The position numbers and the translations under genes are program-made. 40,503 nt of DNA from Verrucomicrobiales bacterium (GTDB lineage Bacteria; Verrucomicrobiota; Verrucomicrobiia; Limisphaerales; CAIMTB01), in the NCBI GenBank assembly GCA_020845805.1, contig JADLFD010000354.1, positions 1 to 40,503 on the forward strand. Direction: 5' to 3'. This document shows, in pieces, positions 17,430 to 25,019 of the stretch. How positions within the stretch are numbered: the stretch's first letter is position 1; each line of letters opens with the position of its first letter. The notes beneath the pieces are model-generated. The model was not told where the DNA came from. It was given only the letters and a program-made list of their open reading frames with translations, and searched no databases.

Positions 17430-18839
17430 TCAGACCTTCGGATACTTCCACGAACCGCGATAGGCGCGGCGCAAATGCCGGTTCGCCTCCCGGTCGTCCA
17501 CCACCTGCTCCTTGCGCCCGTCCCAGACCAGGCTGCGCCCCAGCTTGAGGGACAACATGCCGAGCAGACTCACATTGGTGGAGTAGTGGATCTCTTCGAT
17601 GTCACTCACCGGACGACTGCCGGTGCGGATGGCGCCCAGGAAATCGGCCCACAGCTCGCGGATGTTCTGCTGATCCGGTTCGTTGAGCTTCGCGGGTTCC
17701 TCGATGACCGGCTTGGCGCTGTCGGCGGGATAGAACTTCCAGCCCTGATGCCAGCCCATGTGAAACGTGCCTTCGGTGCCGTAGAAATAGCAGCCGACGT
17801 TCTCGCCTTTCTCCGCGTTGTTGCCAGCGAACTGCCGGTGCTCCCAGGTGAGCGTGAAACGCTCGAAATCGAAAGTCGCCACCTGATGGTCCGGCGCGTC
17901 CGAGGTCTGCTCCGTCTCGGTGTACACCGGCGCCCCCTTCACCGGACGTCCGCCAAAGGACGAAATCCGGCGCGGCCATTTCTCTTCCATGATCCACAGC
18001 ACCTGGTCCATCCAGTGAATCCCCCAATCCCCCAGCGTCCCGTTGGCGTAATCGAGGTAACTGCGAAATCCACGCGGATGGATGCCGCCCCGCCACGGAT
18101 TGGAAAGGTCGGTGGGCCCGTTGAAATGCCGGAGGGGGGCCGGACCACACCACATGTCCCAGTCGAGTTCCTTCGGCGGCTCGATGTTGGGCAGGGGCTT
18201 TTCGGGACCTCCGCCATAATGCACGAAGGCGCGGATCATGCCGATCTGCCCCGCTTTTCCCGAGCGCAGGAACTCGCGGCCGGAGACGTTGTGCGGGGAG
18301 ACGCGGCGATGCGTGCCCACCTGCACCACGCGACCGGTGCGGCGTGCGGCGTTCACCATGGCGCGCCCTTCCTCGAGGGTGTGGCTGATCGGTTTCTCGA
18401 CGTAGACATGCGCCCCTGCCTCCACCGCCGCGATGGTCTGCAGCGGATGCCAGTGGTCGGGCGTGGCCACGATGACGATCTCGGGACGCTCGCGGTCCAA
18501 CAGTTCGCGGTAGTCGCGGTAGACCGCCGCCTGATCGCCACGCTCGCGCAGCACACGCTCGCGGGTGGGGCCGAGAAACCGGGTGTCGACGTCGCACAAC
18601 CCCACGATCCGGCACACGCCTGAGGCCATCGCCTCGCCCAGGATGTTGTTCCCCCACCAACCACAGCCGATCAGCGCGGTGCGATACCGTCGCGTGGGAG
18701 AATCCGCGCCCACCAGCCGCAACGCGGGGGCGGTCAGAGCACCCAGGGCCGTGGTTCTCAGAAAGGAACGCCGGTTGAGAGTCGATGCCGCCGCGTGTAC
18801 CTGGGCGCAGTCCGCGCCACCATGCAGGGGAGAGTTCAT
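17430..18839 (-). CDS. Gfo/Idh/MocA-family oxidoreductase with Tat signal
   Basis: A 469-aa NAD(P)-dependent oxidoreductase, exported folded. The twin-arginine signal 'RRSFLRTTALGAL' is at residues 23-35. The Rossmann motif 'GCGWWGNN' follows, with 'VGLCDVD' ending the second strand; the family 'VEKPISHT' (Glu-Lys-Pro) lies near residue 150 and 'GDWGIHWMDQVLW' near 270. Exported members act on sugars or inositols, often in glycan breakdown. Verrucomicrobia carry many such copies. It stands alone here: the M14-like gene is convergent, and the four-gene operon upstream ends 104 bp before it. Confidence 0.92.
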   Translation of the reverse strand: MNSPLHGGADCAQVHAAASTLNRRSFLRTTALGALTAPALRLVGADSPTRRYRTALIGCGWWGNNILGEAMASGVCRIVGLCDVDTRFLGPTRERVLRERGDQAAVYRDYRELLDRERPEIVIVATPDHWHPLQTIAAVEAGAHVYVEKPISHTLEEGRAMVNAARRTGRVVQVGTHRRVSPHNVSGREFLRSGKAGQIGMIRAFVHYGGGPEKPLPNIEPPKELDWDMWCGPAPLRHFNGPTDLSNPWRGGIHPRGFRSYLDYANGTLGDWGIHWMDQVLWIMEEKWPRRISSFGGRPVKGAPVYTETEQTSDAPDHQVATFDFERFTLTWEHRQFAGNNAEKGENVGCYFYGTEGTFHMGWHQGWKFYPADSAKPVIEEPAKLNEPDQQNIRELWADFLGAIRTGSRPVSDIEEIHYSTNVSLLGMLSLKLGRSLVWDGRKEQVVDDREANRHLRRAYRGSWKYPKV

Positions 18840-18943
18840 GACCCGCCCAGAAACTGAAATCGAGCAGGCCGAGATGCAAGGACGGCGAGGCCAATCCCGT
18901 CCCCTGCCGAGCCCAGCACACCCCGTTCACAGGGCGGCCTGGG

Positions 18944-19528
18944 CTAGCGCACCGCACCACCGCACGGCGACGGCGACGCATCCTCGCCCAGGGGCAGTCC
19001 GCTCGGAGGGACGCGCGGAACCGCTGCGCCGGTCACCACGCACGCCGCCGCCGCGATCCAGGGCAACCACCGCAGGAACACGTCGCCCCCGAGATGCAAA
19101 CCCAGGACCGTGAACCCCATTCCCAGGACAAACCCCGTGTTCTCAAGGAAGAACAGGCTTCGGCTCTCGCCCACACTGCCGGCCCGAAACCGGAAGAAGC
19201 GTCCGGCGTAGCCTCCCATCACCACCACCGCCGACAGACAGACCGGCAGCCACGCGAGATCGTATGGATGTCCCTGCGCCACCCCATCGAGGATCGCGTA
19301 CGAAACGACCGAGGCCGCGAGCCAACCCCCTTCACGAGAGCGCCCGGGCAGCGTCAACCCCACCAGACTCCCCAGCATCCACGCCGCCGTGGCGAGCAGG
19401 TACACCATCGCCGTCGCCGCGAGCGAGGATTGCAGCCGGAAGAAGGCACACCATTGCAGCACGCCGAAGTAGGCTCCGGTCGCCACCAGGTTCAGCGCCA
19501 CCCAAAGAGCCCTAGGGTTCCTCATCAT
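18944..19528 (-). CDS. Small polytopic membrane protein, copy 2 of duplicated cassette
   Basis: A 194-aa integral membrane protein with about five or six hydrophobic segments and no recognised family. It aligns with the 193-aa protein at 21227-21808: 'FFRLQSSLAATAMVYLL ... GSLVGL' against 'FFLLEVRLSSRATSFFVAL ... GFLVGL', and 'LFFLENTGFVLGMGF' against 'LLFHENNGFVVGLLL'. The start is one of two tandem ATGs (19528 or 19525), inside the end of the spermidine-synthase-like gene (17-bp overlap), so it is translationally coupled. It is probably a partner subunit of that membrane enzyme. Confidence 0.8.
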   Translation of the reverse strand: MMRNPRALWVALNLVATGAYFGVLQWCAFFRLQSSLAATAMVYLLATAAWMLGSLVGLTLPGRSREGGWLAASVVSYAILDGVAQGHPYDLAWLPVCLSAVVVMGGYAGRFFRFRAGSVGESRSLFFLENTGFVLGMGFTVLGLHLGGDVFLRWLPWIAAAACVVTGAAVPRVPPSGLPLGEDASPSPCGGAVR

Positions 19529-21248
19529 GATCGCCACTCTCGTGGTCGGAAGCTTCGTGCCCATCGTGGGAATGCCCCGACTTCCCTTCCCCATGGCCCT
19601 CGGGCTTCTCCAGGTGAGGGTCGTCGCTGTAAAAGCGGCGCTTGAGCTTGTTAAGACTGAGCCGCAACACCAACTGCATGTCGGCTTCGCGGATCGGGTC
19701 CACTTGTGCCACCTGCCGCGACACGAGACCTGGCGAAAGCACCTTGAGCCGCGGCTGGCCAAACCGCTGCCGGCCCTCGGGCTGAGTCGCCACAAAACGA
19801 TCCGCCACTGCCTGCAACGCACGAAGATCCTGTCCCAACGGCCGGTCGCTCGCCCACGCGAAGTCACTTCCCCCCAGCCGAGCCACCGTGACGTGCTCGA
19901 ACTGCCTGGCCAATCCCGCCGCGATACGTTCGGCCAATCGGCCGGAGGCGGAATTCGTTCCCGGCCGGCGCGCATCCAGACGACCCGCCAGGGAGATGGA
20001 AAACACACCGCCTGGCCGCAACCTCGACTTGGCCAGCGCAAAGAACCGTTCGGAATGCAACATGGCAGTCTGCAGATGAGTGGGGACGGGGACGTCCACC
20101 GCAATGGTATCGAACGGTTCCCCCTGCCAGGTGCCCAGAAAGTGCTTTCCATCGTCGATCACCAGCGACCAGTTGGTGGGAAACTGGCCGCGTGGCTCCT
20201 GGAGAAAGCGCCTCGAAAGCCGCACCACCGCCTCGTCGATCTCCACCACGTGCAACTGATCCACCTGCGGCGCGAGATACCGCGCATTGTCCAGGGATCC
20301 GCCGGCAATCACCAGCGCCCTCCGTTCCCCAGGTGGCCGCATGAGGTTGGGCATCACTGCCACCATCAGGTTGTGCCGATGCAGACCGCGTGTGCCGTAC
20401 AGCAGATTTCCGTTGAGATACAGATTGGTGCTCCACCCCCCCCCGGGTCGCGACCGCGCTTCCACTATGTCCACCCGCTGATAGGGCGAGAATTCCGAGG
20501 CGAGAACGCGGCTCTCCGCCCACCGGTGTGCCGCGCGAAAGTGCGCCTCGAGGCTGGCGCGATCCGCCGTCGGCCAGACCAGCACGTAGGCCACCGGCAC
20601 CGCGGCCAGCAGGACTTTTCCGCCCGCAGCCACGCGCAGCAGGAGCCCCAACAGCAGGGCCAATCCCGCGAGATGCATCGTGGCGATCCACGACATGCGG
20701 GCAGGCGTGACCACCAGGATCACCAACAAACCCAGCGCCCCTCCCACCAATTCGGTGGCATAGCAGCGTGCCATGGCGCGCTGCGGCGACGCGACACGGT
20801 CGGGGTGGGCCTCGATCAGTCGCGGCAGAAATACCGCGTAGAACGCGCCAAACCCGATCACCACCAGCAACCCGAGAAAGGGCGGCACGAGCTCAGAATG
20901 CCCTGCGGAAATCATCCACGCCGCGGCGGCCCGCACCGAAAACGGGGTGGTGGCATGCCACAGCAAACTGCCCACTCCCAACCCGGCGAGGGTGGCCGGG
21001 CTCAGTCGTTCCGAAACCAGATAGCCCGCGGACAACCCAACGAAGTACCCGCCCGCAACGAACATCACGACCAATTCGTTGGATCCCACCAGCGCGGCGA
21101 TCTCGCGCATGGCAAGGAACTGCACCAGGGTCAGGTTGAACCCGGCCAACAGAAGCACTCCGGCGCGACGCCACGCCACCGCGGGTCCCGACGCCGTCCC
21201 ATCCAGCAGGCTGCTGCCGGCCGGATCTAGTGTCGCATCGGCTGGCAT
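19512..21248 (-). CDS. Membrane-anchored spermidine-synthase-like protein, copy 2
   Basis: A 578-aa protein. Residues about 25-245 hold six or seven hydrophobic segments ('AGVLLLAGFNLTLVQFLAM', 'LVVMFVAGGYFVGLSAGYLV'). Residues about 255-460 are a class I methyltransferase-like fold of the SpeE type ('ALVIAGGSLDNARYLAP', 'HVVEIDEAVV', 'VIDDGKHFLG', 'FDTIAVDVPVPTHLQTAM', 'LRPGGVFSISLAG'). The canonical aminopropyltransferase GGGDG loop is GGSLD, so polyamine synthesis is doubtful. The last 34 residues are rich in His, Asp and Glu (seven His), a possible metal-binding tail. It overlaps the upstream small gene by 22 bp and the downstream one by 17 bp. Confidence 0.85.
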   Translation of the reverse strand: MPADATLDPAGSSLLDGTASGPAVAWRRAGVLLLAGFNLTLVQFLAMREIAALVGSNELVVMFVAGGYFVGLSAGYLVSERLSPATLAGLGVGSLLWHATTPFSVRAAAAWMISAGHSELVPPFLGLLVVIGFGAFYAVFLPRLIEAHPDRVASPQRAMARCYATELVGGALGLLVILVVTPARMSWIATMHLAGLALLLGLLLRVAAGGKVLLAAVPVAYVLVWPTADRASLEAHFRAAHRWAESRVLASEFSPYQRVDIVEARSRPGGGWSTNLYLNGNLLYGTRGLHRHNLMVAVMPNLMRPPGERRALVIAGGSLDNARYLAPQVDQLHVVEIDEAVVRLSRRFLQEPRGQFPTNWSLVIDDGKHFLGTWQGEPFDTIAVDVPVPTHLQTAMLHSERFFALAKSRLRPGGVFSISLAGRLDARRPGTNSASGRLAERIAAGLARQFEHVTVARLGGSDFAWASDRPLGQDLRALQAVADRFVATQPEGRQRFGQPRLKVLSPGLVSRQVAQVDPIREADMQLVLRLSLNKLKRRFYSDDPHLEKPEGHGEGKSGHSHDGHEASDHESGDHDEEP

Positions 21249-21808
21249 GCGAGTGCAGGAAGGCTTCGCTCACGGCTGTTCCACGCCAGCGCGAGCACGG
21301 GAACCGCACCCAGGACCGGCGCCCAATCGAGAAAGAAACGGCCGGCAAAGACGGAGCCGAACAGGGTGAGCAGCAGGCCCACCACAAACCCGTTGTTCTC
21401 ATGGAAGAGCAACCACTTCACCGCCAGGAAACGTCGGGCGAGGTAGGGAAAGAAGGCCCCTGCCAACGCGCCGGACACGGCAATGCAGACGCCCACCACC
21501 GGCAGGATCCCGAGCCGGTAAGGAAACAAGCCCAGCACTTGACGCGCCACATAGTACGCTCCCAGCGAAGCCGGCAGGAGCAGCACAAACACACGCGGCG
21601 AACGCACGTTCAAACCCACTAGAAAGCCGGCCAGCCAAAAGAACAGCGCCACGAAAAACGAGGTCGCCCGACTCGAGAGCCGCACTTCCAGCAGGAAGAA
21701 ATAGGCGAACTGCAGCAGCGCCAGCCATACCCCCATGGCCGCCGCCAGCCAGGCCACCGCCCCCTGCCCCTGCTCCCTCCCCATCGAAGTAGCCTCGGAA
21801 TCACTCAT
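21227..21808 (-). CDS. Small polytopic membrane protein, copy 1 of duplicated cassette
   Basis: A 193-aa membrane protein with about five or six hydrophobic segments, a paralogue of the protein at 18944-19528. The conserved feature is 'ENNGFVVG' in the fourth or fifth segment, against 'ENTGFVLG' in the paralogue. The polar N-terminus is about 18 residues. It starts 8 bp inside the end of the upstream spermidine-synthase-like gene and ends 22 bp inside the next one, so all four genes form a single coupled unit. No enzymatic motif is visible; a membrane partner role is inferred from the conserved pairing. Confidence 0.8.
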   Translation of the reverse strand: MSDSEATSMGREQGQGAVAWLAAAMGVWLALLQFAYFFLLEVRLSSRATSFFVALFFWLAGFLVGLNVRSPRVFVLLLPASLGAYYVARQVLGLFPYRLGILPVVGVCIAVSGALAGAFFPYLARRFLAVKWLLFHENNGFVVGLLLTLFGSVFAGRFFLDWAPVLGAVPVLALAWNSRERSLPALACQPMRH

Positions 21809-23420
21809 AAATCAGATCGCCGACGTTGGAGATGGTGATGGGACGCGACCCCGCGCAGAGCGTCTGGATCTGCTCGCGCGTCAGCGGACGCGATCCGTCC
21901 CGCCACTCCGGATCCAGGCGGCGCAGCAACTCGGAGGGCGGCACTTCGCGCAGGCCCAATCCGCCCCCGTAGAAGAACAAACTCCCGCGCCGTTCAATCG
22001 CGTAGTAGCGATCAAACACGGAAGTGAGCGTGGCCAACATACGACGACCGTACTCCGACTTCCCAGTCACCGGATCGAGGCAGGAGATGGAAAAGACTCC
22101 CCGCGGCGCCAACCGCGCCTTCACCAGCCGGAAGAACTCGTCGGTGTAGGTCAACGCCACCTGACGCGAATGCGCCGGGGGAATGTCGTGGAGGATCAGA
22201 TCAAAGGTCCCCTGCGCGTTCGCCAGCCAGTGCTTGGCGTCGTCCTCCTCGAAGGTCCAGTTCGTCAGTTCTCCCAGGCGATTCTCACGCCGGAAATAGT
22301 GCCGCGCGGCGGCGAACACTTCGGCATCGAGATCCACGATCCGGATACTCTCCGCGATGTCGCCGATGCGCCCGACGGTGGCCATGGAACCGCAGCCGAG
22401 CAGGGCCACGCGCGGCGCCCCCATCAGGCGCGCGGGCACCTCCGACACGAAATACGAATACGTCCGACGCGGATCCCCACCAAACTGCCGCAGCCCGTTC
22501 AAAAGGAGCCGTGGCTCCCCGTTCGCGCGCACGACCTCGATCTTGTGGTACGGCGTGAATCGGGTGAACGGGATGTCCTCCACCTTCCAGCCATAAACGC
22601 GCCGGTAGGTCTCGCTCGCCGCCGCCCGATCCAGGGACGGGTAGGCCACGAGAAACGCCACCGCGACCATCGCCATGATCCATCGCACGCCCCGTCCCGC
22701 CCCCAGCAGCGCCAGCAATCCGATGGCACCGAGGAGATAGGCGCCCAGCACCGCCTGATGTGAGATCGCCGCCAGAAAGGGCATCAGGACGAGGCCCGTC
22801 AGCGAACCCGCCACTTCCACGGAATAGCACCGCGCCAAGTCGCCTCCTCCGCTGGTGATGGCGCGCGGCAACACGGTCGCAAAGATTGACGTCCCCAAGC
22901 CCGCCATCAGCAGAAAGAGCAGCACCCCGGCGCCGAAGTCGTCCGCCTTCCCCGCCCAGCCCAGGAATCGGAACTGTCCCCGCAGCACCTCGTGCAACGG
23001 TTGCATCGCGAGCAGCAGCCCCAACTGCCCCACCAGAAACCAGGGCAGCGCCCGAACCACCCACGATGGCTTCACCCGGTCCGAGACCAGGTAGCCGGCA
23101 GACACGCCGAGGAAGTAGGCCAGCGAGAACGCAATCACCGCCATTTCAGCGCGCCGGAACGCAACCGTCGCGTGCTGGACCATGAAGAAATTGACCAGGG
23201 TGAGACAGGCCCCCGCGAGAAAGAGACATCGCTCGTGGCAGGCACGAGGCGCGAAGGCTCCCACCACCGCGCGCCACAGGCTCGGCGCGCGTGCGCTCCC
23301 TTTCCCGGCCTCCGGCTCAGCCCTCCGGTGGAGCAGCCCAGAAACGCCCCCCTCCGGCGCGGATTCCAGGGAATCCGTCGTCGGGATCGGCGGCGTTTCG
23401 CATAGCTCGGTTTTGGGCAT
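21801..23420 (-). CDS. Membrane-anchored spermidine-synthase-like protein, copy 1
   Basis: A 539-aa protein, first gene of the four-gene operon. It has a polar N-terminus of about 55 residues, then about seven hydrophobic segments ('CLFLAGACLTLVNFFMV', 'VIAFSLAYFLGVSAGYLV'), then a SpeE-like domain from about residue 290 ('VALLGCGSMATVGRI', 'IRIVDLDAEVF', 'FEEDDAKHWLA', 'FDLILHDIPPAHSRQVAL', 'LAPRGVFSISCLD'). As in copy 2, the GGGDG loop is absent, here GCGSM. The ATG at 23420 was chosen; an in-frame extension to 23576 reads through Arg/Gly-rich intergenic sequence unlike a protein. Copies 1 and 2 match over both halves but are well diverged. Confidence 0.85.
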   Translation of the reverse strand: MPKTELCETPPIPTTDSLESAPEGGVSGLLHRRAEPEAGKGSARAPSLWRAVVGAFAPRACHERCLFLAGACLTLVNFFMVQHATVAFRRAEMAVIAFSLAYFLGVSAGYLVSDRVKPSWVVRALPWFLVGQLGLLLAMQPLHEVLRGQFRFLGWAGKADDFGAGVLLFLLMAGLGTSIFATVLPRAITSGGGDLARCYSVEVAGSLTGLVLMPFLAAISHQAVLGAYLLGAIGLLALLGAGRGVRWIMAMVAVAFLVAYPSLDRAAASETYRRVYGWKVEDIPFTRFTPYHKIEVVRANGEPRLLLNGLRQFGGDPRRTYSYFVSEVPARLMGAPRVALLGCGSMATVGRIGDIAESIRIVDLDAEVFAAARHYFRRENRLGELTNWTFEEDDAKHWLANAQGTFDLILHDIPPAHSRQVALTYTDEFFRLVKARLAPRGVFSISCLDPVTGKSEYGRRMLATLTSVFDRYYAIERRGSLFFYGGGLGLREVPPSELLRRLDPEWRDGSRPLTREQIQTLCAGSRPITISNVGDLIYE

Positions 23421-23604
23421 ACCTGACCTGGTGCCCCTTCGACACGCCGACTCGCGGCGAATGCCCCCCTTACCCCCGGCAGGGCCGAATGGACGCGGAC
23501 CAAACCAACCTAGGTATCGGCGGCTAGGCCGGGTTACTGGAGTACCCCTGAAAGAGATCCGAACGCCCTGCCGCATTTCCGAGTCTCCGGGTCACCCGAC
23601 ACCA

Positions 23605-23634
23605 CCCACCGCTCCCTGGAGCAGGGAAGGTGGG
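23605..23634. other. Intergenic hairpin
   Basis: CCCACC-gc-TCCCTG-gag-CAGGGA-a-GGTGGG: two stacked 6-bp stems with a 3-nt loop, symmetric on both strands. It is not followed by a T-tract and lies in a promoter region, so it is more likely a regulatory or REP-like element than a terminator. Confidence 0.45.
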
Positions 23635-23686
23635 CATCCCATCGCGGGCGCAGGAAGGGGCAGGCTGGTGGCCGACCATTTCGCCA

Positions 23687-23716
23687 TTGAGTGACCCGGG
23701 CCGCCTCGTTTATAGC
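23687..23716 (+). promoter_or_regulatory. Possible promoter of the DUF1080 gene
   Basis: TTGAGT (23687-23692), 18 bp, TATAGC (23711-23716). The start point would fall at or next to the ATG at 23723, implying a nearly leaderless message; no Shine-Dalgarno is seen. Weak evidence. Confidence 0.3.
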
Positions 23717-23722
23717 GCACGC

Positions 23723-24442
23723 ATGGAATCCACCCTTGTGCGACGCGCGCTCGTCGGCTGCGTCGTTCTCGCCTCCAGCTTCCTCCTTCGCGCGCAGGCG
23801 CCCACCCCGGTCACGGAAGGCACCCCCGCGCCGGAGAAACCCGATGCCTCCGGATGGATCTCGCTCTTCGACGGCAAGACGTTGAGCGGTTGGAAGACGT
23901 TCGACCCGGGGCGCTGGACCATCAGCCCGGACGGCCTGCTCGTCGGCCGCGGTGAACGCAGCCACCTGTTCAGTCCGAAGACCTATCGCAATCTCATCTT
24001 CCGCGCGGACGCCAAGTTGAACCATCGCGGCAACTCGGGAATGTACTTCCGGGCGAAGCTCATGCCGGGATGGCCGGACGGCTATGAGTCCCAGGTGGAG
24101 AATACCAGCCCCGACCCCCAAAAGACGGGGAGCCTCTACAACCGCGCAAAAATGCTGGAGCAGATCATCGCCGACGACACTTGGTGGACCCAGACCGTCA
24201 TCGCGGTGGGCAATCGCGTGGTCATTCTCGTGAACGACAAGGTGGTGGTCGACTTCGTGGATGAGAAGAACTCGTTCAGCGAGGGACACCTTGCCCTCCA
24301 ACAACACGACGGCGGCAGCGTCGTTCAGTACAAGAATGTCAGCGTACGCCCGCTTCCCGATGACCCCGCGGCGGCGCTTGAACTCGCCAAGAAACTGATC
24401 CCGCTGATCGGCGCCGAGCCGCTGGTAAAAACGCGCAAGTAG
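23723..24442 (+). CDS. Exported DUF1080 (3-keto-disaccharide hydrolase-like) protein
   Basis: A 239-aa secreted protein with a signal peptide (MESTLVRRALVGCVVLASS..., cleavage likely after 'RAQA'). The DUF1080 concanavalin-like domain covers residues 45-215 and opens with the family signature 'WISLFDGKTLSGWK', followed by 'GNSGMYFRAKL' and 'GYESQVENTSPDP'. Members of the family cleave 3-keto-glycosides or bind glycans and are greatly expanded in Verrucomicrobia and Planctomycetes. The Gfo/Idh/MocA oxidoreductase nearby could supply 3-keto sugars, but the two are separated by another operon. The ATG at 23723 was chosen because the signal peptide begins there. Confidence 0.9.
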   Translation: MESTLVRRALVGCVVLASSFLLRAQAPTPVTEGTPAPEKPDASGWISLFDGKTLSGWKTFDPGRWTISPDGLLVGRGERSHLFSPKTYRNLIFRADAKLNHRGNSGMYFRAKLMPGWPDGYESQVENTSPDPQKTGSLYNRAKMLEQIIADDTWWTQTVIAVGNRVVILVNDKVVVDFVDEKNSFSEGHLALQQHDGGSVVQYKNVSVRPLPDDPAAALELAKKLIPLIGAEPLVKTRK

Positions 24443-24477
24443 ACCTCTCCTCCTCGCACACTCACCCGGGCATCTGC

Positions 24478-24495
24478 GGCACCCGCAAGGGTGCC
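24478..24495. terminator. Tetraloop hairpin after the DUF1080 gene
   Basis: GGCACCC-GCAA-GGGTGCC is a perfect 7-bp stem capped by a GNRA-type loop, 36 bp after the DUF1080 stop. No T-tract follows. It sits just before the larger hairpin at 24504-24535. Confidence 0.5.
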
Positions 24496-24503
24496 AAAGC
24501 ATT

Positions 24504-24535
24504 CAGGCGGGATGGGGCAACCCCCCTCCCGCCTG
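24504..24535. terminator. Bidirectional terminator-like hairpin between convergent genes
   Basis: CAGGCGGGA (24504-24512) pairs with TCCCGCCTG (24527-24535), and the loop adds GGGG/CCCC pairing (24514-24517 with 24521-24524). A short TTT follows on the plus strand. It lies between the DUF1080 stop and the glutaredoxin stop and could serve both. Confidence 0.6.
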
Positions 24536-24579
24536 TTTCATGATCTTGATGCCAATGCCGGCCGTTTCCGACCGAACCG

Positions 24580-24924
24580 TCAGGGGTTGCGTCGGAACGC
24601 AATGCCGGTCGGCTGGGGAAGCTCGTGCGCGCACGGCTGGTTCAACGGGGCCTCGGGCTGGCGGTCGTTCGGCGCGATGACGCCCTTGGAGAGCATCCAG
24701 GCCTCGACCTCTTCGCCGCTCACGTCGGCCAGCATGTGGCCGTTGATTTCCACGCAGGGACTCAAAGTCTGACCGCTGCGCTCGATCATCTCCGCCCGGT
24801 TCTCGGCGTTGTTGATGATGTCCCGATCCTCGAACGGCAGCTCGTACTTTTTCATCACAGCACGCACGCCGTTGCTCCAACCGCACCAGGGCTTCAGGTA
24901 AGCGACAATCTTGGGTTTTTCCAT
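24580..24924 (-). CDS. Glutaredoxin-like protein with CGWS active site
   Basis: A 114-aa thioredoxin-fold protein. The active site 'PWCGWSNG' has C14 and S17, so it is monothiol by position, but with GWS in place of the CGFS of the iron-sulfur class. The cis-Pro segment is 'TLSPCVEING', with an extra Cys after the proline, and 'DVSGEEVEAWM' is the C-terminal glutathione-site helix. Likely role: glutathione- or thiol-linked reduction in the cytoplasm. The C-terminal 25 residues are a Pro-rich extension. ATG 24924; the upstream response-regulator gene ends 95 bp away, so cotranscription is possible. Confidence 0.88.
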   Translation of the reverse strand: MEKPKIVAYLKPWCGWSNGVRAVMKKYELPFEDRDIINNAENRAEMIERSGQTLSPCVEINGHMLADVSGEEVEAWMLSKGVIAPNDRQPEAPLNQPCAHELPQPTGIAFRRNP

Positions 24925-25019
24925 AGTCTTAGAAAATCGGGCGTGACCATGCCACCGATGCCGCCCAACGCAACTACTGGCAGCCCCCCCCTGCGACACG
25001 CCCCACGGCGTCGTGGGCG

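Larger units (their letters stand above)
23421..23722. other. Divergent intergenic region, 302 bp
   Basis: This region separates the duplicated operon (-) from the DUF1080 gene (+). It holds a compact two-part hairpin at 23605-23634 and a candidate plus-strand promoter at 23687-23716. I see no convincing minus-strand promoter and no small gene. Confidence 0.6.

Noticed and set aside
19529-20152. N-terminal extension of the small membrane protein at 18944.
   Set aside because: It overlaps the spermidine-synthase-like gene in another frame; the paralogue at 21227-21808 fixes the short start.
19527-21230. Long plus-strand open frame.
   Set aside because: It is the antisense of the spermidine-synthase-like gene, with His/Gln/Arg-rich composition and no domain.
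23421-23576. N-terminal extension of the first spermidine-synthase-like gene.
   Set aside because: Arg/Gly-rich, no counterpart in the paralogue; the ATG at 23420 is sufficient.
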